Source of the DNA: Immersiella caudata
Lineage: Eukaryota > Ascomycota > Sordariomycetes > Sordariales > Lasiosphaeriaceae
Length of the DNA: 64,000 nt
Direction of reading: 5' to 3'
Assembly (NCBI GenBank): GCA_030512335.1
Contig: JAULSU010000004.1
Span: forward strand, 1,550,001 to 1,614,000
Shown: positions 43,719 through 54,577 of the stretch, piece after piece
Layout: each line of letters opens with the position of its first letter
Numbering within the stretch: position 1 is the stretch's first letter
Program-made: the position numbers and the translations under genes
Notes under the pieces: model-generated
Told to the model about the DNA's origin: nothing
Database searches by the model: none
Seen by the model: the letters and a program-made list of their open reading frames with translations, nothing else

Positions 43719-44717
43719 CGCGAATGATGGGAAGGTAGGATGCGTAAGGTGGAGAGAAACTACCAGCCATCAGCTCACAAGGAATGCATATATCGAACTA
43801 GAAGGTGGTGAATGCGATGCTGGCGCCATAGTCACCCAGCGACGTGGCAGCCGTAGACCGCGCTGATGACTCGGCGATGGCCTCGAGAAAATCGAGGGGC
43901 TGGCGGCCGTCCAGGCTGAAGCGTGGCTGGTGGTGGGGCTGTGTGAAGTGGCCACGCGCCAAGTGCGGCGCACCCCTGTCGATTTCAACAAGGATGCGTG
44001 GAAAATCAACGCGCTCTCACGTGATGACGTGGAAAAGCCCTTTCTCGGTGCGCTCTTCAAACGCATCCTTGTCAATCCGACGGGTCGAGGGAGCATTCGC
44101 TCCCCGTCTTCCAGTGTCCTCCAACTGACCCCCGCGTGGGCATCTCAACGGCGTTGGAGTCTTTACGTCATTCCTATAGCAGTCGCAGCAAATCAAGCTT
44201 TCTTAGGAAAAGCTTGACCACCTTCCGCAACTGACACCCTGCCTCCGGAGCTTAAAGATTCCCGAGATCTGGCCCCTGAAAAACAATCAGATTGGCTCCC
44301 AATTGCTGGCGATCGAAAAGAACGGGATGGCGCCATCAGCCTCAACGCTGGTAGGCTGAAATTCTGACGGTCACGGCAGTCGTGCAGTGGCTCCAGGACA
44401 ACAGGGCCGATAAGGAGGGACCTGCAGCCGACAAAACTCCTCCGCGGATCGGGGTATCCGAGTGTAAGTTTACGGCTTTACGCCTCAAACCGTTTCACCG
44501 ATGCTCACTCTTCGGCTTCCCGGCAAAGGCGACTTTGATCGTTCCACGTGTGCTTAGTAGTGCACCCCCACTCTCATTACCATCACCCAGAACAAGGTAG
44601 GGCACCGTCATCTCTATTTGTCCCGTCTGTAAATTTGCAGTTTTCCCTTGTTCTCCACAGAACAAAGTTTGGTTTCGCTATTTTCTCACATCTCCTCTGT
44701 CTTGCCCTCAGCCAGTC
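43719..44717. promoter_or_regulatory. Divergent promoter region with E-box
   Basis: About 1 kb between the DUF1766 gene (-) and the amino acid transporter (+). It contains a palindromic CACGTG at 44018-44023 beside TGATGACGTGG, which resembles bZIP/bHLH sites. The last 90 bp before 44718 are pyrimidine-rich. Confidence 0.4.
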
Positions 44718-46756
44718 ATGTCACGAGGCTTGGAGGATGTTGTCTCGGCCGAGAAGCCCGGTGTCGTCGAGGACAGTACGCCGGCACATGCCGGCCTTGA
44801 TGATTTTTGGAGCTTCTCCTCCATTTTTGGAGGAAAGGGGGTCAAAATCGGCCCTAGAATTGGCCCTTTGCTCCACAGCGATACTATCGACATCTCCAGC
44901 GGCGATGAGAGCACTGACGCCATTCTAACCAAGCAACGAGAACTCGAAGATGGCAATGCCATCCAGTATCGCACCTGCAGTTGGCAGAAGGTATACCTTT
45001 TACATCCAGAAATCTTGAGAAATGGCAGCTAAGAATCATCAGACTGCAGCACTGCTGTTCTCTGAGTACATCTGCTTGGTGAGTTTCACACAGTCCCTTC
45101 CTCTTGTCATGCGTCAGCTATTCTGACTGACTTCAAGGCCACCATGAGTTTCCCTTGGTCATACAGCATCCTCGGGCTGGTGCCTGGGTGCGTTTCCAAC
45201 GCAAGGGTCTACTCAACAACTGCTAACTTGATCTAGTCTCATATTGACGTTTTTTGTTGCTGGGATCGTGCTCTACACGTAGGTCACCCATCAAGTCTGC
45301 TCTTGTCCCTTGATTCGACAGGCTCTGACAAGGTGGCAGCTCTCTTGTTCTGTGGGAGTTCTGCCTACGCCATCCTGAAGTCCGAGACGTCTGTGACATT
45401 GGTCAGATGCTCTTCTGGAACAAGAAGTGGGCCTGGTACGCCACGGCCGCCATGTTCCTGCTGAACAACACAGTTAGTTCACTTTACGAAAACTCGGGGA
45501 CATTTTACTGACAGTTCTGTAGTTTATCCAAGTCCGTTAGGCTGCTAGTCGGTTTTTTTTATCATCACTAATGTTAAGCAGGCTCTGCATGTGCTCGTCG
45601 GGGTGAAGTACCTCGATACAGTAACGAGCGCAGGCTCAGTCTCCTGCCGCCCCGTCGTCTACGGGGTCATTGTTATGCTCGTCTGCTGGCTTTCTTCTTT
45701 GCCCAGAACCTTCAACATGCTTTCGAAGCTCGGCACTGCGTCTGCCTTGTTCACATTCATCTCTGTCGTTCTGGCTGCCGCCTTTGCCGGGGCCCAGCGG
45801 AAGCCAGCCGGTTTTGACCCTCTTGCGCTCGGAGAGCCTATCGTAACGGCATTCCCGGTTGCTGGAACAACTTTCGTTGCGGCCTTGAATGCCTTTCTCA
45901 ACATCTCGTACACATTCATCGGCCAAATCACTCTCCCGAGTTTCATCGCGGAGATGGAGGACCCAAGGTAGGTTTCATGCTGACGCTCCCTTCAGGCAAC
46001 TGCTAATGAAGGGTATAGAGACTTCCCTAAGGCCCTCTGGGCTTGCACCATTGCTGAGATTATTGTCTTCAGCATTGTCGGCGGCGTTGTCTACGCTTAC
46101 ACCGGAAACCAATACATGACAGCACCCGCGTTTGGTTCTCTCACTGAAGTCTACAAGAAAGTTGCTTTCTCGTTCATGATACCCACCATCATCTTTCTCG
46201 GCGTACTCTACGCTTCGGTCTCTGCTCGGTTCGTTTTCTTCAGAATCTTCCACAACTCCCGCCACAAGTCAGAGCATACTGTCATCGGCTGGGCATCTTG
46301 GGCTGGCATCCTGTGTAAGTTTTTTTCCTGTCTCGGCTCGGCGTACACCACTAATGCGATGCTTGGGCACAGTGGCTACTTGGATTCTCGCCTTCGTTAT
46401 TGCCGAAGTTATCCCCTTCTTTTCATATCGTAAGCTCTCCAACAACTGTCCATGAAAAGACCTGATATTGATGACTGGCAGTGTTGTCTTTGATGTCATC
46501 CCTGTTTGATAGCTTCTTTGGCTTCATATTTTGGGGCGTGGCATACTTTCGCATGCGCAACGCCGATGGCAAACTTTCCCTGTTACAGGGACAAAGCGTT
46601 TCCGGGTACATCTTGGCGGCCTTCAACGTATTTATCATTCTCATTGGCGTTTTTTTCTTGACACTCGGCACTTATGCGAGCGTTGAAGGCATCATTGAAG
46701 CATTCGAAGCGGGCAATGTTGGGAGCGCATTTACATGCACGGGCGAAGGACTATGA
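44718..46756 (+). CDS. Amino acid transporter, MTR-like (AAAP family)
   Basis: Ten exons, 44718-44990, 45043-45078, 45138-45187, 45237-45278, 45340-45472, 45523-45531, 45582-45967, 46019-46314, 46373-46429 and 46482-46756, give 518 residues with all phases consistent. A hydrophilic N-terminal region of about 85 residues (IDISSGDESTDAIL) precedes about 11 transmembrane segments. Recognisable parts include ALLFSEYICL, SFPWSYSILGLVPG, NAFLNISYTFIGQITLPSFI and DFPKALWACTIAEI. These fit the Neurospora MTR neutral amino acid permease group of the Aa_trans family, which act in the plasma membrane with proton symport. Substrate range is not readable. Exon 6 is only 9 nt (encodes FIQ). The 5' half is cut by many short introns. 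Confidence 0.85.
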
Positions 46757-47152
46757 CATCATAGAAGCAATGAGCGTATGGTTGCATTTTGGATATACCT
46801 ACCCAGGTACAGGCATAGGCCGTCGGTATGGGGCGAACCGTGACCCCGAGGAACGAGACCTAACGGCGAAGAAAATACATAGGCACGACATAGATCCTTG
46901 TACTCAACATCCATAGACGTATACCCATGCATACGTATCGGGCCAGACAGATGGAAGGGGGCACACTACAATGCGGGGTCCTCGTCTCCTTGTCAAAAGT
47001 CTTGGCTCAGGGGCCACAGTGGGCGTTCAGGGGCAGCGGGGAAGTGGAGAGGACACACATTCAAAACCCGACCCGCCTCCGCCACAACGGGCATCTCACC
47101 ATCAGCAAACACCCCTCACCTCCAACTTGAAGACCCCAACCAACCGCCCAAA
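46757..47152. other. Intergenic
   Basis: About 400 bp, with transporter 3' flank and the acetyltransferase promoter. No gene seen. Confidence 0.5.
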
Positions 47153-47864
47153 ATGACCGTCTCCACCCAACCCGACGAAGAAGCCATCGCCTACTCCAAA
47201 TCCCTCGCCCATGTCCCCGAAGGCGACTCCTACAACCGCATGATCTCGGGCATGCTCTACAACTGCCTCGCCCCCGAACTCGTAACCTCGCGCCACCGCG
47301 CCCGCCAAATTATCCACAAGTACAACTCTCACTTCCCCGACTCCGCCACGCCTGACTCCCTCTTGTCCGACCGCACCGAAATCCTCACCTCCCTCTTTGG
47401 CCGCGTCGGGAAAGACGCATTCATCGAGCCCCCTCTGCGCGTAGATTACGGGTGTAACATCAGCGTCGGTGACGACTTCTACGCTAATTTTGGCCTGGTG
47501 ATGCTGGATTGTGCGCTGGTGAAAATAGGGAATCGGGTGTTGATGGGTCCGGGGGTGTCGATCTTTACGGCGACGCACGAAGTTGGGGTGCAGAGTCGAC
47601 GGGATGGGTTGGAGTATGCGGTGGAGGTGGAGATTGGGGATGATTGTTGGATTGGGGGGAATGTGTCGATTATGCCAGGAGTGAAGATTGGGAAGGGGTG
47701 TACGATTGGGGCGGGGAGCGTGGTTACTAAGGATGTGCCGGAGTTTTCGGTTGCTATTGGTAAGTGAAGATGATGATTCCGATGAGGGTGGTTGTGAGTT
47801 GACACTGGTAACAGGTTCGCCGGCGAGGGTGGTGAAACAGGTAGAGCCTGTGCCTGATTTATAG
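47153..47864 (+). CDS. Hexapeptide-repeat O-acetyltransferase (maltose/galactoside type)
   Basis: Two exons, 47153-47759 and 47815-47864, give 218 residues; the 55-bp intron splits a Gly codon. The N-terminal Mac domain (YNRMISGMLYNCLAPELV, about 27-60) is followed by a left-handed beta-helix of hexapeptide repeats (ISVGDDFYANFGLVMLDC; VKIGNRVLMGPGVSI; IGDDCWIGGNVSIMPG; KIGKGCTIGAGSVVTKDVP). The catalytic His is in TATHE (about 142). Family members move acetyl from acetyl-CoA to a sugar hydroxyl in the cytosol. Here Glu follows the His where Pro is common. The physiological acceptor in fungi is unknown. The ATG is the first codon that keeps the usual family length; an upstream in-frame extension exists. 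Confidence 0.9.
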
Positions 47865-48329
47865 GGACGCCAGGCTCACGAGTAAGAGACAGGAACTTCT
47901 TCGCTCGGGATGCAAAGAAGCGTGATCGAGGAGAGTTGCGGATGCGTTCATCTTGATACTGTTCTGTATGGACCTGGTCAAGATCCCTAGACGCTAGATG
48001 ATTCGCTATTTTTTGAGTCATACCTATGAGACAAATCTGGGCATCGTCATGGCGCAGCATCATTTCGCACCCCTTTCCGTTCCTGATCAGGGCTTGAGAG
48101 CGGCATGTGGACGCCGTTTCCATATCGCGTCACGCCTGTCAACACCTCGAGGGTGCATTGACGGGTCCCATGGGGGCGCCAACAGCAACTCGAATGGATA
48201 CGAAATTTCAGCACCAGCGGGACCAAAAATGGCGACAGACGATGACTACGTGAACTGCCTCGACCTGCTAAATGTTTAGATGTGAGTGTACCATTGTTGC
48301 GAGTCCAGCCGCAACCCGCCACAGTTGTC
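47865..48329. other. Intergenic
   Basis: No gene supported. Confidence 0.45.
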
Positions 48330-49310
48330 ATGGAAGGTAGCGGAAATCATGTCAGCTGTAGCTCCACACATCTTGGGTCATACCTTCCCCGTCACTGGCC
48401 AACAACAAACCTAACCTTGTATCAATCCACAAACTTTGGCAAACCCAGTCTTGTTAACATCCGAGCCGAGGATGACTCTTTTGGCCGGGTCGAAACCTCT
48501 ATTGGTCTGGTAAACCGCCTAGAAATAAAAAGGCCGTCCTCTCTCCCCTCGCTGCTTTCCATCCTCGCTGCCACCCAACCATTTTACCGCCACTGCATAC
48601 CTGGCTGCATACATTTCGCCTCAATACGATACGGGTCAATTATTCTGGAACCCTTTTGGCCACGAAGATCATGTGTACGACGGCATGCTCTTCAACCAGG
48701 TCCTGCAAGTCATCGACAGTGTCCCTGCCGCCGATTCCAAGGCCCGAACTCTGTATCGCACTGCGTCCGGTGCAAAGCCTTAGGCGCTCTGTTTGTCCGT
48801 CAACTCGAAATTATCTCCTCTCAAGCATCCGCTAGGTCAGACCACCTAGCCGTTGCGGCAGCCCTGTCGGAGGAGCTTAGGGATGGGGCCCCGGACGAGC
48901 GGTGCGACGAAAACGACTCTGAGTCGGACCACGAGACAAGGCTAGAAGAGGCCCCGAACAGGCCGCGATGGCGAGATACGAGCGCCGAACAGTCTGATTA
49001 TCCATTCAACACCGCCGAGACAAGCAACGCCGAAACGGAAGAACTGGGAGCAGAATCTGATATTGGGACCCTAGAATTCAACTTGCCTGCATTACAGCTC
49101 GTATGGGGAGCTTCTATGTCACTAAGAAACACCAATCTGCGGCGAGCAGCTCAAATTATTTTTGGGCAGTCACTCTATGGAAAAGGAGCAGCCCACGCAG
49201 TAGGCGTGTTTGCCAACTGCAACAAGCCGAATATCTGGCTCAGAATTTATTATCGGATTCGACGGCAAAAAGGGACATGGCTTCACATGAGCCGAGTTGG
49301 GTATTTCTGA
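48330..49310 (+). CDS. Hypothetical ORF, possibly interrupted gene
   Basis: An open frame of 326 residues. The middle-to-end part (ALFVRQLEIISSQ, an acidic stretch with DENDSESDHETRLEEAP and FNLPALQLVWG) looks protein-like. The first 130 residues do not. In another + frame around 48580-48780 a sequence YISPQYDTGQLFWNPFGHED appears more natural, ending at a TAG. The real gene may therefore switch between these frames through an intron or a frameshift near 48780. No family recognised. Confidence 0.25.
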   Translation: MEGSGNHVSCSSTHLGSYLPRHWPTTNLTLYQSTNFGKPSLVNIRAEDDSFGRVETSIGLVNRLEIKRPSSLPSLLSILAATQPFYRHCIPGCIHFASIRYGSIILEPFWPRRSCVRRHALQPGPASHRQCPCRRFQGPNSVSHCVRCKALGALFVRQLEIISSQASARSDHLAVAAALSEELRDGAPDERCDENDSESDHETRLEEAPNRPRWRDTSAEQSDYPFNTAETSNAETEELGAESDIGTLEFNLPALQLVWGASMSLRNTNLRRAAQIIFGQSLYGKGAAHAVGVFANCNKPNIWLRIYYRIRRQKGTWLHMSRVGYF

Positions 49311-49507
49311 ATATTGCAAGCAACTTCCCCGTTACGGGGCCAAGGACATTTTCGTGTGTCCAGATTCGTCTCAGATAACCAGGCTCTTGTTCTGTTTTGC
49401 CGTTTCCTAGATGCAGCATACTACTTTTTTTCGGACCGAACCATGCACTCCAATCAATGACTCCAAATCCACAAAAGAACGCAAAAAAAAAAAGAAGATG
49501 CTCGTTT

Positions 49508-52232
49508 TTACACCTCCGCCACCACGGCGACCTCGACCTGAGAGGTCTTGCTCTCTTCGGACACGACGACAGGGGTCTCAACCTCGACTTCAACTGGAGG
49601 TTCGATCACCGAAATATCCGGAGCTGACATCTTGACTGGAGTATCAGCGGGGGCCTCAGTCGGAACCTGAGTGACTGGGACCTCGGGTGCTGCGTTCTCC
49701 GCTGCGGCTTCCGTCGAGGCTCCAGCTATGGGAGCAACAACACCACCAGTTGGAACTTGGGGTGCCGTAGTCTGAGTCTGAACTACCGGAGTTTCGATCG
49801 TCGAGGCCTTTGCGGGAACTTCAGGGGCAGTTTCAACCTGAGCCTCCACAATCTGAACTTCCTTCGCGGCCTCTTCGGCAATTTCTTTGGCCTCCGCCAC
49901 ATTGACCGCCGGAGCCTCAACGGGGATCTCAACAGGGGTTTGGGTTGCCGGAACATCGGCCACTGGGGTGTCAACCGACTTGGCCGGGATCCCCTCTGCC
50001 GTGATTTCGCTTGCTGATGTTGCCTTGTGTTTGAATTCTGAGGCATTTGCTGGCAGTTCTTCCGCTTCAACTCCGGTCTGAGCCGGCGTTGACTCGACTG
50101 CTGCTAGGAGTTCGGTTGTTGGTTCGGTCTTGGCGGTCTGAGTTTCGACACTCTGGGCTTCGGCAACCGGAACTTCGAGCTCCGATGGCAGAACTTCCAG
50201 GACCTGAACCTCAGGAATCTCCGCTGCTTGAACCTCAACAACCTCTGGTTGGACTGTCGCTGTCACAGCTGGGGCCTCGACCGGAACTTCAACGGCATCC
50301 TCTGTGGCCTTCGGTTGAGGCTCTTCCCCGTTCAGGGCCAAAACTGGGATATCCCCATTCCCATCCTTCGCCGGAACCTCGCCCTCTTCATCCTTCTGTG
50401 GCGTCTTCTCCGCAGAAACCTTGTCAGACGCTGCCGCCTCACCTCCCAAACTCAGATGAAACGTTCGGATGATAGAATCGGCATCGTCGATGGCAATCGG
50501 CCTCACGTCGGCAAGGGCTTTGATCTTTTGCGTGCTGTCATTTCGTCAGCGTTCATAAGCGCACAATGTCAGAGTCGATCACTTACACAACCTTGACTTG
50601 ATCGTCTGTCATTGACAAGCCCAGCTGACCAACACGGGTCTTGACCGCGTTCCATCCCGTGAGGCGCGAGGCGAAGTGCACGTAGCGAGTCAGACCAAAG
50701 TCGGCCGGGTTGATGATCTCGTAGGTGCTTGGATTGTTGAGAATGGCCTTGGCGTGGATGCCTGCTTTGTGGGTGAACGCACAGAAGCCGGTGATGGGGT
50801 TATTGAAGGGGGTGTTGACTTGGACGGCCTCGGCGACGAGATCTTCGAGCTACATGTAAGGGTTAAGTCAGGGCCTCGGAAAGCCAGGGCCGGGGCTCTG
50901 ACCTCCTTCAACTTGTGAAGTTTGTACTTCTTGGTGACGTATTCTCGATCGGCGACGATCATGCGTGCCATGAGTCTAAAAGGGTTAGTAGTGAGCCAAT
51001 TCAGGTCAGCTACAGCTTACCCTCCGAGAGACTATAGCACTGTCAGCATTCTACCGTAATCACCAAACATCAGACTCACAGTAATCCCATTCCGCTCCCC
51101 GATCCCAATGACCGACGTATCGATATGCGTTGCTCCAGCCTCAAGCGCACAGTAGGCATTGGCAATCGCACAGCCAGTGTCATTGTGCAAATGGATCTCG
51201 ATGTCGCACGCTTTCAGCGAGTCAGCCCATCCCCCACCCTTTGGAGAGACCTCAACTTACAAACAACACCCCTAAGCGTCCTGACCAGGTCGTACACCTG
51301 CCTTGGCGTGGCGCATCCCACCGTGTCAGCGATACCGACACGATTGACACCAACCCTGTCGACGGTCCGGTACAGCGAGAGAAGATCAACGAGATCAGAG
51401 CGGAAGGAGTCTTCGGATGAGAATCGAACTTCCAGTCCCTTCGACTTGATGAAGTTGATAACTTCGATGGCGCTCTTGGTGATGTACTCCATGTCTTTTC
51501 CGTGTGAGAACTCGCGGAGGAAATGGGATGTGCCGATCACGACGTCGCTGGGTGTGTCAGTTCGGGCTTCGAAAATGGTGGTGATGGGTCTCACAGTCCG
51601 TCAACGCCGGTTTCCACGGCAATGCGGGCATCCTCCATTGTGCATCTGACGTCTGTCGGGAATAATCTAAGCTCCAAGATCGACTTCACCCCTTTCAGTA
51701 GTGTCGAACTCACGGGTCAAGATCTTGGCCTACAAACGGTTAGCTTGACCAGAAACCACGCTCAAGAGCCACACACCTTCAGCCCCAGCTTGCAGATAGC
51801 TTCACAGTCCCTACGAGACTGCTCAGATGCCGCAGGAGAGGTCAACTCGATGTAGTCAACCCCGAAATCATCCAAGGCCTTGGCACTAAATCATGCGTCA
51901 ACTGCACTGCAGAGTCAATCTAAGGCGGTGGTCCTACATCTTGATCTTGGTCTCTGCAGCTATATTGTTAGCTCCCGTATCTCTAGCCGTCAGGGAAGAC
52001 TCGCCAGTATCAAAGAAGGCATTAGCAAACTGTTCGCCCTCGCGAAGCGTTGACTCAATGATCTTGAAGCGTGAGACATTGGAGACAAAGTCTCCCACCG
52101 GCTGGTAGGGGTTCCGGATCACCGGCCGACGGTTGGCGACCGTGGGCGAGCCCTATCCCTTTCATTAGCCTCCACGACTCTCAAACGTGAGAACGTCCAA
52201 ATTCCCACATTGATATCCTCAGGGCGTGTCAT
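49508..52232 (-). CDS. LYS20: Homocitrate synthase with long C-terminal extension
   Basis: Twelve exons on the - strand: 52232-52209, 52152-52005, 51953-51938, 51885-51777, 51729-51714, 51652-51595, 51547-51261, 51210-51080, 51031-51021, 50975-50903, 50849-50587 and 50534-49508, giving 720 residues. The first 405 or so form a complete homocitrate synthase, the first step of lysine synthesis (2-oxoglutarate plus acetyl-CoA): FKIIESTLREGEQFANAFFD, DYIELTSPAASEQS, EIHLHNDTGCAIANAY, FTHKAGIHAKAIL. The metal-binding HxH is present in HLHNDTG. Intron 2 is GC-AG and three exons are 11-16 nt. After the usual C-terminus (DSIIRTFHL, about 405) the frame runs on for about 315 residues of Glu/Pro/Val/Ala-rich low complexity, unlike the family's usual length of roughly 420-470. 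No mitochondrial presequence is evident. The Lys20/Lys21 type cannot be told apart. Confidence 0.9.
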
Positions 52233-53395
52233 TGTTGCAGGCAATATCCAGATGGGATGGTGAGATCCAAAGTAAACAAATGAAAAGGGGTAAGCAACAA
52301 ATCGAGCAAGTCAACCCCAGAAACGAAACACTGGGAACAAGACCAGGGAAGCAGAACGAGGAGATCTGGACAGGCGAGAGGCCAACCCATCGAGAAGGAC
52401 AACGGATCTTGTACTCATTGGATCTGATCGGATGCCGGGCACAACAAAGTGCATATCCGCCGCACTGTCGCGCAGGTGTGTGTGCACGACCCTTGGTACC
52501 CGAGCCTGGAGCCAATGATAGATTTTCATCGACAGGCCCAGATGGTCATTCGTGGGGGGAAAGAATGGGGTGCAGCAGCCGGCCGGCAGCGCATCAACCC
52601 CGCACCACACCGGGCAAGCGGACAACCTACCTTACAGGCAAACACCAGGTCGTCTAGACTCGACTTGCAATTCGCGAATCTCGGACCGCGGTGAGGAGCT
52701 TCCGGAGGAGATGGCGAAATGAACCCCTGCGGGCAAACACAGCGGGATGTCCAATGAGAAGCCCAGCTCCTTGATTGCCAATCTCTGTGCAACCTCAACC
52801 CTCGCAACACCGAGATCGGGACAGCTTCCCCTCAACCTCAAAATGCTTTTTTGTGCATACAGGCGCTTATGCCGCCGTTGCAGCCAAGCCATGCAGCTTC
52901 GTTGCTCTGAATACCGGCACTCGATCCAGGAAGCGGAGTGCTCAAGGCCCTAACCGACGATGCATCCTCCAGGATTCGTCAATTGTTGTCAAGCCCTCGC
53001 TGTCGCTTGTGATGCACATGCGGCCCAGTCGAGCAATCATGTCCTGCATGTTAGAAGTTTCACTTGGGCGCAGCCGGTGAGACATTGTAACCAAAAAAAC
53101 AAACTAGTGTTTCCCAATAATTTGACCAAACTCAGGGGCTGTGCAACAGGGATCTCCTAAGCCAATCTCAACTGGACAGCCATAAAAACAAAGATGGTCA
53201 CTTGACGCCAAACCTTCGCGCCCTTACATATCCTGATGATCCAATCCGCAATCCTGCTGTATATACGAAATCATGGGGTGGTCCAGCAAGGGACATACCT
53301 TCGCCTCAATATCCAACAGCCAACCTCCAACCTCCCCTCATATCCAACCTCATCTCATGCTGCCGAAGCAACAGCATGAATCACTGCCACACTCA
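52233..53395. other. Promoter region of homocitrate synthase
   Basis: About 1.2 kb with no gene supported. A TGACTGACTC-type Gcn4/CpcA site was looked for and not clearly found near the start. Confidence 0.45.
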
Positions 53396-54577
53396 TCACC
53401 ACGACGCAGGTTCATCAGCACTCTTTCCCTTGTCCTTCTTGGTGACTAACACCTCCTCTGTCTGCTGAGTAGCAGGCGCGTCAAGCGAAGGGCGCACAGT
53501 AGTTGCATCCTCGTCGTAGTCATCCCGATACGCGGCCTCGCCAGTCTCGGCCCCGTCCTGGTTCGCAATGAGCGACTCACTTTCTGGGCCAGCTCCGCCC
53601 TTCATCCAAGCCGGTGTCTTCCAGCCCTTGGCCTGGCCGAGAATCGCAGGGACCTTGACAGGGGGCACGCTGAAGCTGACTTGACGGTACGACAGCGTGG
53701 GCACCGAGACGGACTGGAACCACGGCGGCGTGGGAGGGGTAGACGGGCGAATGTTGCAGCCGCAGCCGGGGCAGTCAGCTGGGATGCCGCGAAAACGGAT
53801 GCGGTTGCAAAGGCCAGACAGGCCAGTCCCGATGGCGAACGCACGCACGGCCAACCATGCGTGGATGAAGCTGGCAAGGGGTCAGTGATGACCGGAGGGG
53901 TGGGGACTCATACAAACTTACAAGTTCGCCAGTAAGGGTAGAGTGGCATAGGTCCCGAGGATTAACACTCCAGGTCCCATCCACCTCCACCAGCCCATAG
54001 TAATATAGGAAAACACCAAGACTACCACTAGAGACCCAGCAAAGATAGTATCGATCAGGAAGACCACAATTGGGTGCTTCTCCTCGAAGCTAGAATCGCG
54101 CTCCTCCGATCCAGGACGCAATTGAGACTCGCCGCCATCGTCGCCACGGGCGTGGATGCGGATAGAGGAGGAACGCGCCTCGGCGTCCCGATACGAGCCG
54201 GTGGAGACAAGGAAAGCGTTGAATGCGGAGGAGAAGAAGAGCGGGAGGAGACCAATCGCAGGTAAGATGCGCCCAGACTCGACGCCGGTCGGGATCAAGA
54301 GTGCAAATCCAGGGATGAAGGAGACGACCGACAAAACCCTCAAAGTCCTCACAGTGGTTGAAGTCATGCTGGGCTCGCAGTCCTCGCAGAGCAAGGGATA
54401 GCCCGCTCGGGATAAGAAGGGCTGGCGACTGCTGTTGTTTGGGTCGCTGTCGAGGGAGCTGTACCCGCTGTGATGGCTGCGGGAGAAGATGAAGAAGCGA
54501 AGGAGGCTGCTGGGTTGGTGCTTATCTTCCCTGGTTATCGGTGCGTTCCTCTGCCAGCCAATGAGCGATATGGTCAT
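53396..54577 (-). CDS. Multi-pass membrane protein of unknown function
   Basis: Two exons on the - strand, 54577-53922 and 53870-53396, with a 51-bp intron that splits a Phe codon, give 376 residues. A polar Ser-rich N-terminus (about 1-75) precedes hydrophobic segments at about 79-98, 104-127, 167-190 and 193-225. A hydrophilic loop with RSSSIRIHARGDDGGES lies between the second and third. The C-terminal 150 residues are soluble, with CNRIRF and CPGCGCN cysteines, and an acidic end (DDYDEDATT). No catalytic motif and no known family; it resembles fungal orphan membrane proteins. Confidence 0.72.

Noticed and set aside
52233..53395. Possible small genes upstream of homocitrate synthase
   Set aside because: Only short frames of 60-140 codons with no start context or domain.
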